Positions 24,207 through 35,025 of a stretch of DNA of 64,000 nt are shown piece by piece; the stretch's first letter is position 1; every line of letters starts with the position of its first letter. The stretch covers positions 124,001-188,000 of the forward strand of contig NW_021167097.1 in assembly GCF_003711515.1 (NCBI RefSeq). The letters run 5' to 3'. The notes under the pieces were generated by a model that had not been told where the DNA came from, ran no database searches, and saw only the letters and a program-made list of their open reading frames with translations. A program made the position numbers and the translations under genes. This DNA comes from Sodiomyces alkalinus F11. Its lineage: Eukaryota > Ascomycota > Sordariomycetes > Glomerellales > Plectosphaerellaceae.

Positions 24207-24677
24207 GGTGGTTGGGCTCTGGCTGATTTTGATTGATTCAATCACTTTCAGGTTCAAAGTCTGTTGAGGTGCAGTTGAAGTTGGCGAAGAAGTGTGGTGA
24301 GGGGTTGGAGACGCTTGGGGCTTGTGGGTAATTAATTATTCATTAGTACGTGGTTTCGAGAAAGTTCCTCTACGGCTCGGTGGGGGTCTCGGTGTGTGCT
24401 GGTTGAGGTGTTTCACCAGATATTCACCGACAAACTACACCGAGCTCTATCATTCATACACGAGACGAGGCGACTCACGAGATAGCCAGGAGAGATCTTC
24501 TAACCTTATAATAATTTGCAGTACCCGTCATAATTGAGCTCAGTAAGGGTTTCAAGACATTTCCAGGTCAAGTTACCATTGCAGCGGAAAAAACGCCCGT
24601 CCACAAACACCGGATATGACAACGGTAACAAAAAGTCCCAAAACTTGCCAGCCGAGATCTTCGGAGCATATTCCGTG
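24207..24677. other. Intergenic
   Basis: Promoter of the ThuA-like gene and 3' end of the Ytp1-like gene; nothing else recognised. Confidence 0.5.
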
Positions 24678-26404
24678 CTATAGAGCCACCCGGCCACCAC
24701 TTGCGCCCGCGCCAGTCGCGCCCGGGCTATCCAAACTATCGTCATCATCGGCTCGGCGTCTCGGTTTCTTCCTCTCATCCTCTTCGTCGCTAATCAAGCC
24801 CTCCAGCTCAAACTCCTCCGCATCTCGCAGCTGTCTCGTCTCGGAAACTGATCGGTGATGGCCGTTGGCTTGTGGTGCTTCCCCGTTGGCCAGGACAACC
24901 TTGCCCTGGGCATTGCTAATGTAGTCATACATGGTGATATTTATGTTGACAAAGAGGAACATAAGGAAGGCTAGTGAGTAAAGAATGAGGATGTAGGAGA
25001 TGTGGTCCATGGACGAGCTGGCGACGAGGTCCATCTGTTCCTCGGTGGCGCCCATGAAGAGGAGACCGGAGGCGTAGAGGAGCTGACGAGAACGGTTAGC
25101 ATCATCTCAAAGCAACAAGGGGGGGGGGACGTGATGGAAGGAACACTCACAAAAACAGGAATAAGTTGCCAGCTATTGTACTGCCGACCGTCATCGGACA
25201 GAGACGGCTTATCTTTCAAAACAAACGCGATTTCAATAATGCGAGAAAGACCAGTGGCCATCAGCGTCTTGCCGAACATGGAATGGGTCATGGCGCTGAC
25301 GGGGAGGTCCTGCGGGTGAGCGGACATGCCCCAGCCGGTGACGGCAATGACGAAAGCGGGAATGAAGTTGCGCTTGGGATTCCCGTCCCGGTCGCGGCTG
25401 AGCCAGATGCCCGCGAGGCCGGCGGACCACCAGATGACGCCCATGGTGGTGTGCTGCCAGTCGTTCTTGACCCAGCCGGTGCCCCAGCGGTGCTCGGTAA
25501 ACGTGTTGACGCAGCCCCAGGCGGCGATGACGGCACTATCGAAAAACTCCTGCGAGCGGCCGGTGCGGCGGAGCCAGAGCTGCCCCACCAGGAGCACGAG
25601 GGTGAGGAGGATGCCGTAGGCGATGAAGGCGGAGCCCATGATGAAGTGGGCGGCGCACTGGCCCAGGTGGTCGCCCTGGCAGAAGCCGAGGGCGGTGATG
25701 ACACCGAAAACGATCTGGGTCCAGGAGAGGACGGGCATGGCCTTGCCGAGGACGCCGTGCAACGGGCGGACCACGCGGCGGATGCGCCCGTGGATCCCCT
25801 TTTCCAGGTGTAGCTTCAGGTAGCCGCCGAAAACGACCTGGCCGGCGAGGAGGAACATGAGGATGTTGGCGAATCGGGCGTGGACGTTGCCGGAGACGAA
25901 CTGGCGGCCTTTGTGGGCGTGGCCGAGAAACCAGGCGACGATGGCGATGACGGTTCCGAGGGCTTGTGTCGGGACGTGCCAGCGGTTTTTAGCTACCTAA
26001 ACAAATAAAAGTATCAGTATTTTGGCGAACCGCAACAGCTGACGTGGGAAAGGGCGGGCGAAGGGACAACGTACTCCTAGGACCATGCCGACCGGGAAGA
26101 TCACACCAAATGCTAGCATCATGAGGAAAATGTGCACCCATAATGTCGCATCCTGCCAGTCTCGTCAGCAAAACCTCCGACCTATCCACCTATCCGGCCT
26201 ATAAATGGTATTTTCCATCCTTACCAGCGGCTCAGGGGAGACGACGTGCCCCTCCGGTATCTTGTTCTCGCCATGATCGTGAGCCAACACGGCCGTAGGG
26301 AAAGAGGCCAAAATGATGATAGATGCGAGAGGCGCGATACGACGAGAAACGACGGTCGTCTTGTCCGTGGTGGTCCCCAAGGAACGACTTGTTGCGGAGG
26401 TCAT
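24678..26404 (-). CDS. Ytp1-like integral membrane protein (DUF2427 plus Ytp1 C-terminal domain)
   Basis: Exons 26404-26225, 26152-26075, 25996-25151 and 25082-24678 join in frame to 502 residues. The N-terminus carries a signal-like hydrophobic segment (about 23-40) followed by a His/Asp-rich patch (AHDHGE). The DUF2427 region includes the exon-2 helix, a GHAHKGRQF motif and HARFANILMF. About ten membrane helices follow; the C-terminal Ytp1 domain begins near WGCVNTFTEHRWG. The tail (about 430-502) is cytosolic, with acidic clusters and KKPRRR. Yeast Ytp1 is an uncharacterised membrane protein; paired histidines in the helices resemble haem- or metal-binding membrane proteins, which is only an inference. 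It shares a 1.4 kb divergent promoter with the Alb1-like gene. Confidence 0.9.
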
Positions 26405-27804
26405 GGCTGAGGAATTAGGAAATAGGGAAAGCAACGACGAGGGGTGGTGCAAGGGGGAGGAGCCGAGCAGGCCTGGATTCCGATCTCCCGAGCGTAAATC
26501 CCTAGGTTCGTTGCTGGAACACGATCTTTGGATCGTCGTCCGATGTTGTCACGCACGGTCCCCTGGGAACGGTATCGAGGCGGCGAGGTGTTGGCGATTG
26601 TTCGAAACGGTAAGACGTTGGAAACGTTCGGGACGCTCGGGAGTGGAGGGGGTCTGATCTGGCGTTCGTCAAGCGCAGTCTTTTAGCGTTTGGACTGGGA
26701 TGATACCGTTGGGATTTGGGATGCACGTCTCCAGCCTACCCTATCTCCTGTCAGTGCCGTCGTCGGTGTCGGTGGTGGTGCTCCCCTGAACGCCGCGAAG
26801 GACAGAGACTGAAGGGATGGGAGAAAAGACGTGGTCTGGGGAGATTAATTACGGGTAGTCCAGTACGTTGGACGTAATGCAGGCCAGTTGAGTGCCAGTT
26901 CGGGACGCGCGGGATCCACTCATATTCCATCCACACCTATTCAGGTGGTACTTTGTGCGGAGCGATCGTGCTTCATCGTACCTACTTTGTAAATGCCGAG
27001 ATCTTATAAGGTAGTGTAACTGAATATTGTGATAGTATGCGGTATTTCGTCGGTAGGATTGGCTCCGATCGGTCGACTATCCGTACGCGAGTGCGATCTT
27101 ATTCTCCATATATCACTGGTGCCCCGTGTAGTCGTTGTGATTATGTGATTATGCAACTGTTCGCAATGTACAAGCTCGTCAATGCAATTCGGCGCTCTAC
27201 GGTATCTTGTCCCGCGTGGACGAGGCTCACGGGATCAGAATTAGGGAACACTGAGTGCCCCGTAGGACAATAGCAGTTCTGAGGCACTTGGAACACATAG
27301 CATGGGTCTTGACAGAACTCGTGGTATTGCAACGACTACCTGTGGATGGAAGATTTGATGGTGCAAATAGAGGTGACATGTGGAAAGCAAGGTACGGGGT
27401 GCAGTGCGACTTGGGTGGGGCGGGGGCCGGGGNNNNNNNNNNNNNNNNNNNNNNNNNNNNNNNNNNNNNNNNNNNNNNNNNNNNNNNNNNNNGGGGGACA
27501 TCGTCCCAAGCTAAGCGGTCAAGCAAATTTTCCCATTTGTCCCCATTGGAAGTCGGTCGGTCATACTCTGTAGCTACACAACACAAAACTCTCCTCCCCT
27601 TCGAACAAAACACAAAACGGTTCATCGAGCAGAACTATCGAACGAGAAGACGGTCAATATACCTAAACCAGGGCACCACCAACGGATATACGCAGACCGG
27701 AAGAAGGAGGCAGCATTCTACAACTGGGAGAGAAGCGAGGGCAGACAAACAAGGGAAAAAGAAAAAGAGAGTGAAAAAAAAAAGCCGAAAACCAAAATTA
27801 CACA
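26405..27804. other. Divergent promoter region containing an assembly gap
   Basis: Promoters of the Ytp1-like and Alb1-like genes. A 60-base run of N lies at 27433-27492, flanked on both sides by G runs. No gene is supported. Confidence 0.6.
27433..27492. other. Assembly gap (60 N)
   Basis: Unread bases. The left flank ends in GGGCGGGGGCCGGGG and the right flank begins GGGGG, so a G-rich tract probably stopped sequencing. Confidence 0.98.
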
Positions 27805-28272
27805 ATGGCACCATCTGCCAAAAGCCCCAACGCCACATCAAAGGCAAAACTCGCGGCAAGAGCACAGACGAGAAAGAAACAGGTGCAGCAATCCCAGAAG
27901 CGAGACCAGGACAAGGTCGCCAAGCGGGATGCGCGGCGCGGCGCGAGGCCAGGCCTGCTGCCGACAAGCGGCCCGAACAGAGCGCTGAGTAGGAAGAAGG
28001 CGCGCAAGGTCGAAAAGGCGCTTGCGCACGCTCTAAAGCGGAAAGCTGAGGCTGAGGGGGGTATGGTTACCGAGGGTTAGTTACTGGTGTTGCCCTGATA
28101 CTTTTCTTTTTTTTTCTCCCTTCCCGTCTCACTGGATGATGGGTGAGTAGATGTGCTGACTGGAACATCATCAGGCGACGCGCCGGACGAAGATACAACA
28201 AATGCAAAGAAGGAAGGGAAAGGTCGGAAAGAGGAGCCGAAGGAAGAGATGGACGTTGATGATATTGCGTAG
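27805..28272 (+). CDS. Small basic protein, Alb1-like ribosome-biogenesis candidate
   Basis: Exons 27805-28075 and 28175-28272 (donor GTTAGT, acceptor ATCAG) encode 122 residues. The first two thirds are Lys/Arg/Ala-rich with the block LSRKKARKVEKALAHALKRK; the end is acidic (KEEMDVDDIA). This order, a basic helix with an LSKKxxKKxE core followed by an E-M-D-(I/V)-D tail, matches Alb1, the small shuttling factor that binds pre-60S particles with Arx1. The protein is short and of low complexity, so the match is suggestive only. Without the intron the frame stops at the donor site, at 28078-28080, losing the acidic tail. Confidence 0.6.
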
Positions 28273-29687
28273 CGCCTGGACGAGTTGTAGGCGCATATTC
28301 CACATTCGTGCCGTCGGAGCATGGGCACATATACAACTTATACAAACCTACCGAAGAGACCTGCACAAGCAGAGGTCCTTCAGAGGGTGTCAGAGCTTGT
28401 ACATATGCGGAAAAAAAGAGGGGTAACAGTATATTGCCTCTGGGATTATATGTGAGTATTTTCTTGCTCTCGTCGGCGGAGACTGGCAGATGGGCGGGCG
28501 GCTGACCTGAAGCGCAGTCCAGGACTCGGTGACGCAATGGCGTCGAATGCAAAACTACCTTACCTTAAGAATGCCCATACGGCCATTGGGCCATTACTTG
28601 ACCATTTGGGTACACGTGCATTGAACCCGTCCCGCTCTTCACCGAGTATTCTTCACCGAGTATTCTTCACCGAGTATTCTTCACCGAGTATTCTTCACCG
28701 AGTATTCTTCACCGAGTATTCCCATCTCTGGCTCGTGTTCTATTTTCGGCCGGGGTCGAATATGAGGTCGAAGCGCAACCGAGTCATAAATCATACCTCA
28801 AGAGCCAGACGATTGATTGTTGGACTCGGACCTGTGGAATTTTCGGTCGACTCATGCACAGAGAGTCCGGACATATCTGACCGTGGAAAAAAAGAGATGG
28901 GTGTATTTACGGATAGCCACCAGCCAAGTCCATTAGTCAGTCGTTTAGAGGACCTGCATGGCTGGGCCAGTTATTAGCACACTGTCTTACTTTACCTAAG
29001 GTACCGTACTTCGTATTATTCATCGCGAAAGACACCATCAGACCCGGTGGTTTGGACCAACGGACATTGGTTGACGATAAGGAGCCGTGGTGTCGTGTCT
29101 AACGGTGGGAAGCGGTGGCGGGGAGTATGTACGTGTACGTCGTTTTCCCCGAGTCAACCATGGGCTTCGACATGATGATTCCACGTGGGACGAGGCCCGG
29201 GTCGTCCAGGTCCTGGTACCAAATGTAAGATATCCAGACGAGGAACCCCTCATGCCTTGTGCCTAGAGGCTAATGTAGGTACTATTGGGAGTAGAGAAGA
29301 AGAGCGAGTCAGGGCATGGTGAAGAGGGTGTGGAAGACGAGGTATTCCGCACTCTACCACTCCATGTATTTCGTACAGATACATCTCTCCTTCGTAAGGT
29401 ACGTGGTACAGTGTAGGCTTTCGAATGTCGACCTTCCCAATCTGGCAGTGTGGTGGCGGTTGACACCCCGCAATGGGAGCCGGTGAAGTCAGACTGTGGC
29501 TGCATAAGTGGGGCTGTGGGACTGAGAGCCCGGTTATGTTATCTAATCCATGGTACGTACAACATACATCGGGCAGGGCAAGGGCGCGGGTTTCTGATCT
29601 CTCATGAACAAACATCCCCCTCGGCAAAAAAAAATCACTCTTCTCCCTCATACTACATACTTGACGCAACAACATCAACACATCACG
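28273..29687. other. Intergenic with a perfect 14-bp minisatellite
   Basis: No supported gene. Holds the tandem repeat 28637-28720 and a TACCTAAGGTACCGTAC unit at about 28993-29010. Confidence 0.5.
28637..28720 (+). repeat. 14-bp tandem repeat, six identical copies
   Basis: CTTCACCGAGTATT repeated six times without a mismatch; identity across all copies suggests recent expansion. Confidence 0.95.
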
Positions 29688-30198
29688 ATGTCACGGAGAG
29701 AAACCTTGGAACCACGTCAAGGCAGAGGCAGACACCCAGCCATCCATTGAGACTCTCGACCCGGGGTTCAACGCGGCTCTTTTCATCGACTCGTGGTCCG
29801 CCAAATGCGCCCCCCCTACACGACAAACTAGTGTAGAACCCGCGTCGGGTTCTACCGAGGAGCCCCTCCCTAGCCTCCCGACAAACTTCCACCCCCAGTC
29901 GCAGCAACGTCGGCCCCCAGCCCCAGCATAATGTTATCAACATTATCGAGCTTCCTAAACGAGAACCCAAGGCCGCCTTGCTCGGCCGATACCAGCAGGT
30001 CAAGATGCAGACGGTGAGAGACGGGTACAGGTTAGCCCAACCACCCCCCTCTTCTCTCTGGCTACCTTGACCTTACCGTCGGGTCATCTGTATCTGCTGC
30101 TTGTATGATTATGATTCGTGTAGGACGATGTAACGCTATTGCAGAAGGTGCATTGTGCGAAGCTTCAACAGCAAAGACTGGGGCTGGATCCACGTTAA
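29688..30198 (+). CDS. Unrecognised small spliced gene (5' structure uncertain)
   Basis: The 3' part is coding-like: a frame ending at 30013 reads HNVINIIELPKREPKAALLG then RYQQVKMQT, meets a GTGAGA donor at 30014, and continues after an acceptor at 30122-30123 with DDVTLLQKVHCAKLQQQRLG to a stop at 30198. The 5' part is unclear. An ATG at 29688 sits in a typical fungal leader (ACATCACGATG) but in another frame; an intron of about 29716-29873 (donor GTCAAG, acceptor CCTAG) would connect the frames into roughly 80 residues. A different frame over 29710-29925 is also open. No family was recognised. Two exact hairpins lie inside (29833-29855 and 29928-29946). It could also be a decayed gene. Confidence 0.35.
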
Positions 30199-30600
30199 CG
30201 ACTCGACTCGGTTGTCGCGTTGTCGCGTGCGTGCCTGCAACTGTGCCATGACACGCCTCGGACACCTCTCGCCAAGGATAGATCGGCAGGGCGAGAATAC
30301 GTTGTATGTACGAATATGTACTCCATAGATTTTGGGGTTCCACCAATCCACCACCGCGTCTGTTCACATAAGATGCCCATCTCCGTCCTCGGTCATTTCT
30401 CTGCGCCTCTCTCCCCCTCTTTCTCCCCTCCTCCCCTCCTCCTTACCCTCTCCTTATTACCTTCTCCTTCCCCTCTCCTTCCGCTCTACCCTCTACCCTC
30501 TCTCTTCTCTGTACTCAAAGTCGCACCCCCCGGACCAAGCCGACTGAGTCGGTTGAAACCTCGATTGCTCTGAATCGAGACGAGACACCGGACTCCAACC
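30199..30600. other. Promoter and leader of the carboxypeptidase
   Basis: The last 200 bp are a CT-rich leader (30405-30520), common before highly expressed fungal genes. No gene is seen. Confidence 0.6.
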
Positions 30601-31950
30601 ATGAAGGCCCTCACTCTCTTCTCCTCCCTGGCTCTGCCCCTCCTGGGCGAGGCCTGCCTCCTCCCCGAGGAGCTGCTGGATGCCGTTCCCGCCCCCCATA
30701 TGGTCCTCCCCCGCCAGACTGGTAACACCGGCCTCGGCGTCGGCCAGGGAGACCGCTTCGATGGCGGTTCCGTCGTGCCCCGCGGCCCCGGCTCCCAGGA
30801 GCACGGCACCGACATGGGCCTGCTCCTCAACGTGAAGGAGATCCACAGCGCCGTCCGGGCCCTCGTCGACGAGTACGGCATCGAGTACTTCGAGGCCCCC
30901 GACAAGACCTACGACGGCAACCCCATCTTCGGCGCCCGCGCCGGCGGCACCCCCGGCTGCGCCTCCAGCTACCACGTGTACTTCAACGCCGCCATCCACG
31001 CCCGCGAGCGCGGCTCGGCCGACAATATCGTCTACTTCATGGCCGACCTGCTCTACGCCAACAAGCACAACACCGGCCTGCGCTACGGCGGCCGCACCTA
31101 CAGCAACTGCGACGTGCGTCGCGCCCTCGCCACCGGCATCGTCTTCACCCCGCTCGCCAACCCGGACGGCGTCGCCTGGGACCAGGAGACCAATACCTGC
31201 TGGCGCAAGAACCGCAACGCCACCAGCGCCATCGAGGGCAACCCGGCCTCGGTCGGCGTCGACCTGAACCGGAACTTCGACTTCCTCTACGATTACATAG
31301 AGAAGTTCCACCCGGACGTCGGCCCCAGCCTCGCATCCCAGAACCCGGCGGCCCAGACCTTCCAGGGCCTCTCGGCCTTCTCCGAGGCCGAGTCCCGCGC
31401 CATCAGGTGGGTCATGGACACCCACCCGTCGCTCGGCTGGTACATGGACATCCACAGCTACACCGGCGTGCTGCTCTACGCCTGGGGCAGCGACGAGAAC
31501 CAGATCCGCAAGCCGTACATGAACTTCATGAACAGCACCTACGACAACGTCCGCGGCCTGCTGCCCGACGACCCGGACGCCGGCGACGTCTACGGCGAGT
31601 ACATCCCCTCGCGCGACTGGGCCGACAAGGTCTACGCCGCCGAGCGCTCCAAGCTGGCCATGCACGCCGCCACCGGCCGCTACTACGACGCCTACCCGGC
31701 CGCCCTCCTCTACCCCACCTCCGGCGCCAGCGACGACTACGCCTACGCCCGCCACTTTGTCGACCCCGGCCTGTCCAAGATCCACGGCTACTGTCTGGAG
31801 TTTGGATTCGGCAACAGCCAGGTCCGCAGCTGCCCCTTCTACCCAAGCCCGCAGCAGTACCACCAGCACCTCCTCGAGACCGCCTCGGGCTTTATGGAGT
31901 TTCTCCTGGCCGCTTCCGAGATTGGCCTGGGGCCTGAGGGCACCTGTTAA
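30601..31950 (+). CDS. Secreted zinc carboxypeptidase, family M14
   Basis: Single exon, 449 residues. An N-terminal signal peptide (about 1-18) is followed by a short propeptide-like segment. Zinc ligands: HxxE in NAAIHARERG (His133, Glu136) and the later histidine in MDIHSY (His285). The substrate-binding core is NPDG and DLNRNFDF, and the catalytic glutamate is in YCLEFGFG (Glu400). It hydrolyses C-terminal residues of peptides outside the cell. Paired cysteines and Asn-x-Ser/Thr sites fit a secreted protein. The length is close to fungal secreted M14 enzymes, and the catalytic domain begins near residue 75 with little propeptide, unlike the ~100-residue prosegment of classical A/B carboxypeptidases. 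Confidence 0.95.
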   Translation: MKALTLFSSLALPLLGEACLLPEELLDAVPAPHMVLPRQTGNTGLGVGQGDRFDGGSVVPRGPGSQEHGTDMGLLLNVKEIHSAVRALVDEYGIEYFEAPDKTYDGNPIFGARAGGTPGCASSYHVYFNAAIHARERGSADNIVYFMADLLYANKHNTGLRYGGRTYSNCDVRRALATGIVFTPLANPDGVAWDQETNTCWRKNRNATSAIEGNPASVGVDLNRNFDFLYDYIEKFHPDVGPSLASQNPAAQTFQGLSAFSEAESRAIRWVMDTHPSLGWYMDIHSYTGVLLYAWGSDENQIRKPYMNFMNSTYDNVRGLLPDDPDAGDVYGEYIPSRDWADKVYAAERSKLAMHAATGRYYDAYPAALLYPTSGASDDYAYARHFVDPGLSKIHGYCLEFGFGNSQVRSCPFYPSPQQYHQHLLETASGFMEFLLAASEIGLGPEGTC

Positions 31951-32690
31951 GGGGTCGCGGAAGTGGATGTCACCAAGCTGTTGCATAAGGCGGGGTTTAG
32001 AAATTAGAAGGTGATGGACATGCGAGGGAGGGACATGTACAGCTGCCTCTTGAGTCCCAGATGTAGAAAGAAGTGTGTATGTATATGTAAAACCTAATAC
32101 AACACGAAAACGTCGCACGTCGTTGACCTGTTCCTCTCGTCGCGGACCATACGCAGGGTACACTACAGTAGTGGCGTGTTGGGACGTGTTGGGACGTGTT
32201 GGAACGTGGGGTCAATCCAGACCACCAGGGACATACAACGTACCTATACTAAGGTACGTTATTAACCAACGACACAAGGCGAAAATGACTCTTCGTACAA
32301 TGAAGCCCACGAATAGCCTTTTCTAATTACATTCCTTGGCAGTTGTCGAATTTACTCATCAGTCAAACGAGGGAACTATGCCAGGAAAACATTGTCCGAT
32401 GAAGACTAGACGTTCAACGGCTCGCCAAAAAAGGACCGCGCCAAAACAACCGCACCACGCCAACGCGCCACCATGCCAACGATCTGCTAGACACCGGCTA
32501 TCCAACTCCGTCAGGGGCTAAAATGCACCATAAATCCACGTGTATCCTTCTCGGACTACATTTACTATTCCACGATGTAGGAAGCCTTGCGACAGCTGCA
32601 GAACATTACCAAGTTCCAATACCGTACCCACCGACAGACCCCTACCTTAAGTAACACCACCTCCGAAGATCGAACCCCCCCGCAGTCACC
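31951..32690. other. Intergenic
   Basis: Carboxypeptidase 3' end and SDR promoter; includes a short triplicated GGGACGTGTT-like segment at about 32180-32210. No gene is seen. Confidence 0.5.
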
Positions 32691-33513
32691 ATGTCGCATG
32701 ACCTCCAAGACAAAGTCATCGTCATAACCGGCGCCGGCGGCGGCATGGGCCTCGCAACCTGCAAAATGCTCGCCGCGCGCGGCGCCAAGATCTCCATGTC
32801 CGGTCTCCGCCCGCAACCCCTCCAAGACCTCGCCGCCGAGATCGAAGCATCCGGCGGGCAGGCGATGGCGCAGCGCGTCGACGTGCGGGACGACGCGCAA
32901 GTCAACGACTGGATCGCGCAGACGGTGGCGCGGTTCGGGAAGCTCGACGGCGCCGTCAACCTCGCGGGGGCGATCCCGTCGAGTTTCTTTGCTGATACGG
33001 TCGAGAATCACGGGAACGGGACGTGGGAGCATATCATTGCGACGAATTTGACGGGGACCATGTACTGCATGCGCGCGCAGCTGAAGAATATGAGGGATGG
33101 CGGGAGTATCATTACCTGTGGGAGTACGGCCAGCGTCCAGGGCGAGCCTGGGTGCTCTGCTTATGTGGCGGCGAAGCATGGGGTTGTGGGCTTGACCAAG
33201 TCGGCGGCGAAGGAGGTTGGGCCGACGAGGAATATCCGGGTGAATTGCATTGCGCCGTGAGTTTCATTTCTTGCCCTGTTTATTGCGTCTTCTCAACACG
33301 CGATGCTAACGGGTCAACAGCGGCATGATTGATACGCCCATGTACCAAAAAGTGAAGGACGCGAATGGCGGCGAGCATGTGCCGTTCAGGCAGTGGATCA
33401 AGCGAGAGGGGACACCCGACGAAATCGCGTCGCTCGTCTGTTGGCTCCTGTGCGACGAGTCCAAGTACATTACGGGTACTGTACAGATAATTGATGGCGG
33501 ATGGTGTGCTTGA
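32691..33513 (+). CDS. Short-chain dehydrogenase/reductase, two exons
   Basis: Exons 32691-33256 (566 nt) and 33321-33513 give 252 residues. The cofactor motif is TGAGGGMG, the catalytic Tyr/Lys are in SAYVAAKHG, and the C-terminus is DESKYITGTVQIIDGG. After the second beta strand the sequence reads SMSGLRPQ, with no acidic residue and an arginine, which favours NADP(H). It aligns end to end with the SDR at 6174-7036 (roughly 40-45% identical by eye). The intron lies at the same codon and phase, after CIAP here and AVAP there, and both first exons are exactly 566 nt. The substrate is unknown. Confidence 0.94.
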
Positions 33514-34976
33514 AGACCGGCATGATTATCTGAAGAAGCGTACAACGTAAGGGCAAGGGTATTTCGAGGGCGTTGTTGACGCGTTGTTTATGGCGAGTTG
33601 GGTGCAAGTCAGAGCTACAGAGGTACAATCAGGACTAATTAGTAAGCATGTCATTACGTGGACAGCACTGAAGAAACAAAAGTAAGGTAATCCAAGGGTT
33701 CAGCCACTTATTAGCCACAGGGCGTATATATACACTTGGCTTTTACGACAGGACGCCACACAAATTGACCCGACCACATTGCAGTACCCCGTACACATGG
33801 CGACCGTCTTCACGTACCGGTATTCCCGAGTTGTCCTCCAGCCTTGCGCTGAAATGTCGAAGCTTCTGTTATTCTTTGGCGTCCTGGGAAATCTTGTGCG
33901 GAAGCATATGATATGTCGACGGCATCTTTAGTGTGACAGTGTCACCAAGAAACCTTAAAGTCAATAAACTTGGATTGTGGATATGGCTCTAATTCCCGTC
34001 CCGACTCCCACCCAGGCCCCTAGCTACTAGCTGGAAACTGCTACACAGGGGGTTAAGAGCTAGAGCAGTGCCTCCTCCTTTGGGGAGAGGGCTAGCGATT
34101 ATTCTGACTCTTTGGGGACCACCTAGGTTCATACCAGTCATCACCACCGCTTAATCCACGCCTGTTCCTTGTTCGATCCTCTCGCTACTACCTTTCCCTC
34201 CTTGTGATTACCCACTTGACACTCCTTCGTTTACTAGACATTCAGTTCCTGCGCGTGCCAGAGCGACAGGCCCTATATTTACTAGGTGGCCCCGTGGGCT
34301 GGTACTGTGACCTGTCTCTCCTGCCTGCCTTATCTCTAGTTCTCCTCCTCGGGTACTGAGTCCAAAGACTAAGGCTGGTGCTACTCTCCTTCCCTGTTTA
34401 CATTATTTATCGAAGTTTCCGAAAAGGATTAATACCTTATTGAGCATGTGAGTCTGACCCCTAGCATGAATGCCGCTATAGTCCGAGTATTGCCTCTGGA
34501 AGGTATGGCTGGTAAATGTATACGACAAACCGAAACCCAGAGCAAAAGGGTCAAAGTTACAACTAACAAGGCGTAGAAGATTAAGGCTCACGAGTCACGA
34601 CTACAATCTACAGACTACGACCATGACGGTCACGCGCTTAAGGTATACGGATTACCATGGTTGTTCTATGTACCTGCCTTAGCCACAGGTGTTTCGAGGC
34701 TTCCTGCCACGGAAGCCACGGAGCTCACATTAAGATATACGTACGTCATTGTTCAAACAGAGTCAATATAAACTCAGGCAGTCACGCCCCCCTCAAGGTA
34801 TAGAAGGTAAGTGCAGCCTTGGTACCTAAGTACTATCCCTTGGAATTATAAATATCTGCCTCCTCCGCCTACATCCAGTGTTCTTTTCCTTCTTCATTTC
34901 TCCCCGTCTTCTCTCTCTCTCTTACATATCCACACGCTGCGGCACGGATACACCCAGCATTAAGACTTCCCTCCCT

Positions 34977-35007
<31 letters not shown>

Positions 35008-35025
35008 GTTTTCGGTTTTTCCAAG
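33514..35025. other. Intergenic, AT-richer, no gene supported
   Basis: 1.5 kb with no coding character. The last 150 bp hold a CT-repeat leader (34970-35010) directly before the caspase-like gene. 33980-34330 could be an old, decayed repeat, but no element was identified. Confidence 0.45.

Noticed and set aside
30493..32163. 556-residue minus-strand open frame opposite the carboxypeptidase
   Set aside because: Low-complexity Val/Gly/Ala translation caused by high third-position GC of the real gene on the plus strand.
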